Below are positions 58,380 to 64,000 of a stretch of 64,000 nucleotides of DNA, one piece after another; position 1 is the first letter of the stretch, and every line of letters begins with the position of its first letter. Below the pieces are notes generated by a model. It saw only the letters and a list, made by a program, of their open reading frames with translations. It was not told the origin of the DNA and did not search any database. The stretch spans positions 11,466,584 through 11,530,583 of the forward strand of contig NC_134537.1 in NCBI RefSeq assembly GCF_050624435.1. The letters are read 5' to 3'. A program made the position numbers and the translations under genes. Origin of the DNA: Tenrec ecaudatus (taxonomy: Eukaryota; Chordata; Mammalia; Afrosoricida; Tenrecidae).

Positions 58380-59400
58380 CCGGTAGAGGATGGACTAGGT
58401 TTATCAGAGCACAAGGTCTCAGGACGAGTGGATGCTCCGGCATTTCTCCTTGACACGCCAGCGTTTTGCTTGGCTCAGGTGAGGCCTTCTTGGAGCGATT
58501 TTCCTTGGCCACCCATTACGTGGCTGTGACACAGGCATCGCTATTGGATAGTTTGGCCTGGGGGCCTTTGAAACTCCCACGCGGTGGGACCCTAGGACAC
58601 CCAGGAGGATTGTCCTAGCATCCTGGACAGGGGGGCTGGCTGTTCTGAGTGCTGTAGCAGATGGCTCTTGGGGTGTCTTTTTTAATAAGGCGCCGTTTAG
58701 CTGTTTGGCTGGCTTCTTGTGGGCTTAGTCTTTTCAAGGTGCATGGATTTCTTCTCAGGGCCTCCCAAGGAGACTCGTTCTGAGAACCTCACTGGTGAAC
58801 TGGGTTTTGCCTCTCACACAGCTGATGCAGACTAAGACGCTGATATCCTCCTTTGGACTTTAAGGGGAAACATCCTTACCCCCAGGCGGTGGACCTTGAC
58901 ATCGTTAGGCTTTGGCGCAAATCTCCCCATTGCTTTGTCATTTGATCTCCCTTTGACCCGGTTTAAATTTTGTTCTAGTTTTTAATACTATCTGCTTTCT
59001 TTTCCATTGTGGTTTTTCTTGGTTTTCTTTTGTTATTGTTGTTTTTGTTTGTTTGGGGATGTTGTTTTTTTTGTTTTGTTTTGTTTGTGTATATAAAATC
59101 CAGGAGAGGTTAATCTATAGAGAGGGTAACTTAAATTTTTTTTTTTAATTCTAAAAAATTTTTAAAAAGAGACAGTAACTGAATTAGTGGATTCTTGGAG
59201 GTGTGGCAGGGGAAGTTGGGGAGGAATGGGGAGCCAATATTAATGAGTACAAGAAAGAATAAAATGCTCTAAAATTGATCATGGTGATGATTGTACAACT
59301 CTTAATAAGATTGATCTAATGAATTGTATGATATGTGAATTCTATGTCAATAAAACTGTTAAAAAAATAAAGCCAGAAAAAAAAATTAAAAAAAATAAAG
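58380..59400 (+). repeat. LINE-like repeat family R3 with A-rich tail
   Basis: From 58930 on it is homologous to 1490-1918. It ends GAATTGTATGATATGTGAATTC, CAATAAAACTGTTAAAAAAATAAAGCC. AAAATAAAGCCAGA occurs twice at the tail (59365-59405), probably a slipped A-rich end or the target duplication. No frame survives. Confidence 0.6.
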
Positions 59401-59639
59401 CCAGATCTCTATTGCTTTGAAATTAGCTAACAATTGACTGCTTGAGAAGACCCGTAGTTGCCATTCTCATGTGTTCTTGGCTGTCTGTGACACGCCCTAT
59501 GTCTGTGACACACCCTATGTCTGCGACATGCCCTCGTTTGACAGACAGATCATTTTGCCTTTATGATTGTAACATTGTATCTATCCCTATTGTTTCCTTA
59601 CTAGTGTTCTAAGAAGCTTTACAAGCAGTTAGAGTCTAT

Positions 59640-59965
59640 CTACAGTGGAGGTCTACTCACCGGGCCTGAGTGCCGCAGAAGGGCCGGGCTGGGACTGCCA
59701 TGAATATTCCCTCGTGGAATCACAGCAGCTCCTGTGGGTGTCTGAGATTGTAATTGTTGGAGGGAGCAGAAAGCCCAGTCTTTCTCCCGAGGAGCTGCCG
59801 GCCTTTTTGAACTGCCGACCCTGTATAACCACGACAGCACCAGGGTTCCTCCCTGAACACAACAGGCGAGAGAACACCTGATGGGACAGCTCTCTTCTGT
59901 CACGCACGGGGACACCGTGAACCGGAATGGACTCAACAGTGATGGATTTTTGTTTTATCCCTTTC
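59640..59965 (-). repeat. AfroSINE-like SINE and flank
   Basis: The reverse SINE body and head lie at about 59705-59855 (CTCCTGTGGGTGTCTGAGAT, CAGAAAGCCCAGTC, ACAGCACCAGGGTTCCTCC). Forward-type tail words follow (AATGGACTCAACAGTGATGG). Confidence 0.6.
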
Positions 59966-60430
59966 CTTTCTTGTCAATGGTCAGACAGCCCTTTGGACAA
60001 TCGCTTGTTCCTCATGTGTCCAGAATGTTACCATGCACCCACCACCCCATCTCCCCCACCCTCCCTGCCAGCCTCTGGAATCAGCTGTTCAAGTCCTCTT
60101 TCCGGCTGCGTGGTCTATGTACGACCTGGTGCTCATTTCTCGTGTTATCCCTGGCAAGTGGAAACACTAGTACTTCCCACCCCCGTTGAAGGGGATGATT
60201 CAAAAGCAGCACCTGCACAAAGCCCGGCAAGGGGAAACACGTGTTCTCTCTGAGCTCCGGGCCTCTGCTCAGGGTGTGTCCCTCAGTCACTCAGCTACTG
60301 ATTTACTGTCCTGCAGGTACCACTTTTATGATGTGACCACACCACCCTCTGACTTTGAACATGTGACACAGCAGTGAGTTCTCACTGAGGGCACAGACAA
60401 GGCCTTCTCAGCCTCCTCCTCACGATCTTC
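59966..60430. other. No gene seen
   Basis: Unassigned, moderately GC-rich. Confidence 0.3.
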
Positions 60431-60598
60431 CCTCCAGGAGGCTGTTCATATCATCTTAGCGCACACACACACACGCGCACACACACACACCCCACCCCTA
60501 GTCTTAATGCATATCATCTACACACACACACCCTCGAGGAGGCTGTTCATATCATCTTCACACACACATGATCTACCTTCAAGGAGGCTGTTCATATC

Positions 60599-60634
<36 letters not shown>

Positions 60635-60664
60635 ACACATACACCACCCCCTAGTCTTAGTAAT
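60431..60664. repeat. CA-rich minisatellite, three units
   Basis: The word AGGAGGCTGTTCATATCATCT starts units at about 60437, 60536 and 60582, each followed by a CA run. CCCCTAGTCTTAATG and CCCCTAGTCTTAGTAATG close the first and third units, indicating duplication of the whole block. Confidence 0.88.
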
Positions 60665-62695
60665 GCCTGTTGGGAGCTGGATGTATCTCCGTGCTTTAGA
60701 CATAAAGCAGAACACCCCAAGAGCCAACGTTGCCACCTCCCTTGGAAGAGCTGTCACTTCCGGATGTTGACGTGCATGGTCTAGACTGCAGTCTAGCTTC
60801 CATTCTGAGCCTGTGGGTGGCGGAAGGCCGGGTTTTACAGTGAGAGCGCCAAATCCATAGTGTGTCCCCACAGAGATTCCGCCTCCGTGTTCTTTCCTCC
60901 TTTGGCTCCAGGCACAGTGTTTCCGGAGCCAGCCCGGGGAGATGTGCAGCGGCTTCTGCAGCTTGCAGCCTGAGAGACCCTCCCCTCTGCGGTTTGGACA
61001 GCCGCATTCAAGGGCACACGGGGATGGGGGAGCTGCTTGTTTCTCTCTGCTGGCACCACTCAAGCTTGAAGACACAGCTAGGTCCTCCAGTGGTCTTGGC
61101 AGTGTCTTGATGGTGAACCTGTCAACGCTGGGTCTTGGCTGTGAGCCCTTGGCTGACTGTCTAAGTGGAGAAACTCAGGGCGAGACACGAGATGCCTACA
61201 CTACAATTGTGGTGGTTGGACAGACTCGATAAGAACATAGAATTTTTTAAAATCGAGGATTACTTCAGCCTGAACACTTCTTCAGGGGCCTCTCGGCTCA
61301 GGGCCTACCTGGTTTTATCTCGTGTTGCCAGGTGGCTTCCCTCCCACTAAACCCGGCCTCTGATGATTTGCTTGGAGTCTGAGGCGAGCAGTAATCATGT
61401 GAAAGCAAGCAACTGAAACAGCCCAGCGCTGTGAGCAGTGTTTCCGAAGCGGCCTGAGGCTCATGCCGGACTCCTGTTTGGACTTGAGCTGCCCAGTGAC
61501 ACCTGCCCCTGGAAGCAAGTTCGGTTTCTCCTATCGTCTTGGTTTCTAAAAAGCTGTTGTGGGTTCTGCCGTGTGGCAGTGCTCCCCTTGGGCTTTCAGT
61601 GGCTGATTTGTCCAAAGCAGCTCACCTGGCCTTTCTTATGAGGCACCTCTGAAGGCAGAACGAGCTTTCCATGAGCACCACCAGGAATTCCCTCAGCTAC
61701 CTACCACTGCTCTCCTGCACACACCAGTGTTTGTGGCTCTCCTGTTCCTGGGGGTCTCTGATGTTCTCTGCTTGTCCGTGAGCCTCCACCTGTCTTCCCC
61801 ATGTAGTGGCTGTGTCTCATCTGCTGTTTACCACTCACGATGTTTCCCTTTGAGGTTCAGGACCCACCCCACACGGGTAGGGATGATATTACTATCCAAA
61901 TGAACAGGAAAGTGTCACGTGAACAGGCCAGGATAACGACACCCTTTCATTTCCAACACCCATGTGCTCAGAGAATACTAGATGACCTGCTAAAAATGTC
62001 ACCAGATTATTTGCTCCAAAAGAATCAAGAGCCTCTACAGAGGGTGCTGGTGGCCAGCATTGACCAGCTAGGTGTAAGGAGGACAAATGTCTATTAGGAG
62101 GAAGCCTATGCCACCTTCAGCAGCATCTCTGTCCCTCCACTCCCTGGGGCCCCTGGCTGCACCTCACTGACTGGTGTTCGGCTCAGAGGATTCAGCAGAT
62201 GGAAGGGGCCCTGAGGACAGACCAACAATCTTGCTACCCAGGTGAACCTCTTGGGAGGCAGCCACCCCATCCATCACCCACAGGGCCAAGCCAGCCACTT
62301 TGCCGTCTTCCCTAGTCCTGCGTGTCTGCCTTCCTGCGTAGTTTCCGAACACACTAATGGCTTGTGTGTCCCGGCTCTTTCACACCCCTACCCACATTGT
62401 CATTGTGAATAAGGGACTGCAACCTAAAACTCACAGGGTACATTCCTCTTGAGCTTAAGCATCCGTGGGAGAACTGAACATGTGCAGAACCATTTTCTTG
62501 GCCTCCATCACCACACTACCAACCAGCCTGTGGTCAACTCCATCCCACCTTACGGAGAGTCCTGATCGGAACTGCTTGCTCCACAGTTTCTCGCCTGTAA
62601 TCTCCGTGAGAGCAGATGAGCGGGCTTTTCGGTTGCAGCACCTCCACCCTGGAGCTTAGTAGGCAATCCAACCCGGCACGTGGGAACCTTCGGAT
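60665..62695. other. 2 kb without a recognised gene
   Basis: Moderately GC-rich and the least repeat-like part of the right flank. By human gene order the 3' end of SLC25A38 could lie upstream of RPSA, so I looked for its mitochondrial-carrier C-terminal exon on the minus strand and did not recognise it. Frames at 60518-61075 (185 codons, running out of the CA repeat) and 61840-62097 show no known motif. Confidence 0.35.
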
Positions 62696-62697
62696 CA

Positions 62698-62915
62698 GCC
62701 CTCACTTGTCACTGAGCTGCTTCCATGCCTAACCACCCTGTAAAGTGGAGTGGAGCAGAGCTCCCCGTGTGGGTTTCCCAGGCTGTAGACTGTCACAGGA
62801 GCAGAAGGCCACATCTCTCTCTCATGGAGCAGCTGCCGGTCTTGGACCACGAATGGTGTGGCTGAAAGCCCGATCCGTAACCCACTACACCCCAGAGGTT
62901 CCTCTAGCGTAGTGA
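62698..62915 (-). repeat. AfroSINE-like SINE
   Basis: A reverse copy: CACTGAGCTGCTTCCATGCC, GTGGGTTTCCCAGGCTGTAG, CATGGAGCAGCTGCCGGTC and ACCCCAGAGGTTCCTC. Confidence 0.65.
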
Positions 62916-63162
62916 CCAAGGGTAAACTGTGTGGATTGCAAGCCAATGTAAAGAAAACCCCAAACCAGGGGGTCGCATCATGATGGATGGAAGAGATGGA
63001 CGGTCTCATGGCTTATGGCAGCAGGGGTCGAGAGATCGAATGATAGGGGGAACCCAGAGCAACAGTGGCTCTGTAACCCCAGTTGAGGGCAAGGGCTAAC
63101 ACTGCTGGTGAATGGATACATTGGATGGTGTCAGATACAGCAACACACTCACACACAAAATA

Positions 63163-63962
63163 CTGTAGGACCCCGGTACTCGACCACATCAGTACTAGAC
63201 ATAATTGGATTTTGACACGAAATGTCAAGAAGTTTTGCAGAGCTCAAACCAAACATCGGAATTCCACCCAACAGACATGATTTTTGTAAACAGAAGTAGT
63301 TCGTGTTTTGGTCACTTGGTGTTAGTTAGTGTTGTTAGCACGCGTTGTTTAAACCTTTTGCGGCTATGTTCCAAGCGTTTTGCTAGAATTTTCTCAGTTT
63401 TTGTGGCTTTTCGCAGTTTTTAGATGAAAAGCATGGGTCCTACAAGTTTTTTTTAAAAGAATCATAAGGAACTGGTTCACTATGTTCGATAGCTGACAAT
63501 TTAGTAAACCCTGTTAGAAAACAGGGAAACACCAACGGCAGACAATAGACAGATTTTATTTTAGAGAAAGCCAGGGCAGAGAAGGAAAAAAAATCTCCTG
63601 AAAAACAGCAACCAGTTGATTTTATGGAAGGGGGTTCCTTTCCAAACAGTGACTCTCTCCATACTTCCTGATCCTCGGCAATCTCAAGGTATGGGCCATA
63701 CTGTAGTTGTTAAAAACTTTTTTTAATGGTATTATTTAACTCTGAACTTACTCACTTTGAAATTTTTGTGTAATGTTTTGTATAAAAAGGCAAGGTTAAA
63801 ACTAAAAAATTTTTTTTTTTTAAAGGCAAGGTTAGGGTAAAAACTTGGTGGTTGAGAACAGATTAGTCCATTTTATTTCTTATGGGGAAAAGTGACTTGG
63901 AACTCAAATGCATTGTATCTCGGCCCTCCCTCTAAAACATAAAGGTCCAGGGTTCTACTGTA
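63163..63962 (+). mobile_element. pogo/Tigger-like DNA transposon, second copy
   Basis: The left end CTGTAGGACCCCGGTACTCG and right end GGTCCAGGGTTCTACTG are imperfect inverted repeats, each beside TA. The inner 63430-63900 matches 426-940. CTAAAAAATTTTTTTTTTT and GGCAAGGTTA duplicate within 63790-63832. The transposase is lost. Confidence 0.55.
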
Positions 63963-64000
63963 TAATAGTTTCCTGGGGGTGAGTGGGGCGTGGGCATGGG

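Noticed and set aside
60518..61075. 185-codon minus-strand frame
   Set aside because: Its C-terminal third is encoded by the CA minisatellite. No family resemblance was found.
57000..62700. Expected 3' exon of SLC25A38 upstream of RPSA
   Set aside because: Human gene order predicts it could lie here. I looked for the carrier C-terminus on the minus strand and did not recognise it, so none is reported.

Overview
The window is mammalian nuclear DNA. It contains one intact protein-coding gene, RPSA (40S ribosomal protein SA, uS2), on the minus strand at about 42.98-48.46 kb. The other ~58 kb is almost entirely interspersed repeats and decayed retroposons. The repeats point to an afrotherian and most probably a tenrec (Echinops-like). 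tRNA-derived SINEs of the Afrotheria type (AfroSINE-like, with a GGAGCCCTGGTGG head) are abundant, RTE/BovB-type LINE fragments are frequent, and there are two short hAT elements with SPIN-type ends. SPIN elements are known among afrotherians from the tenrec. The species call is an inference from repeats; no species-specific gene was used.

RPSA can be read exon by exon on the minus strand. There is a non-coding first exon with a pyrimidine-rich (TOP) start, followed by six coding exons with GT/AG boundaries and an open frame of 295 codons, the usual family length. Introns 4 and 2 each carry a copy of a related H/ACA-type snoRNA segment (SNORA62-like and SNORA6-like). The promoter has a TATA box, ETS and CRE-like motifs, and an exact 46-bp tandem duplication upstream, all in a CpG-rich block at about 48.17-48.83 kb. 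Intron 1 contains a hAT-type miniature element, and introns 3 and 6 contain mariner-like pieces.

Region by region. 0-1 kb: a LINE-tail repeat and a pogo/Tigger-like DNA transposon. 1.03-2.87 kb: an RPL14 processed pseudogene broken by three later insertions (a LINE-like 3' end, a 558-bp solo-LTR-like element, and a 29-nt U6 snRNA fragment with its own target-site duplication). 3-43 kb: dense SINEs, LINE tails, RTE fragments and at least eight copies of a ~510-bp LTR-like family, with one solo LTR bounded by a perfect 6-bp duplication, a 26-bp inverted repeat, microsatellites, MIR/L2 relics and a SPIN-type element with an 8-bp duplication. 43-48.5 kb: RPSA. 49-64 kb: more repeats, including an old L1 (53.7-56.3 kb) with an RTE fragment inside it, a second SPIN-type element, a CA-rich minisatellite and a second Tigger-like copy at the right edge.

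I found no other credible gene. The remaining open frames are short, lie in repeats or simple sequence, and resemble no protein family I recognise. I see no undescribed coding system. The most informative features are the nested retroposition history at 1-2.9 kb, the duplicated snoRNAs, and the horizontally transferred DNA-transposon families.
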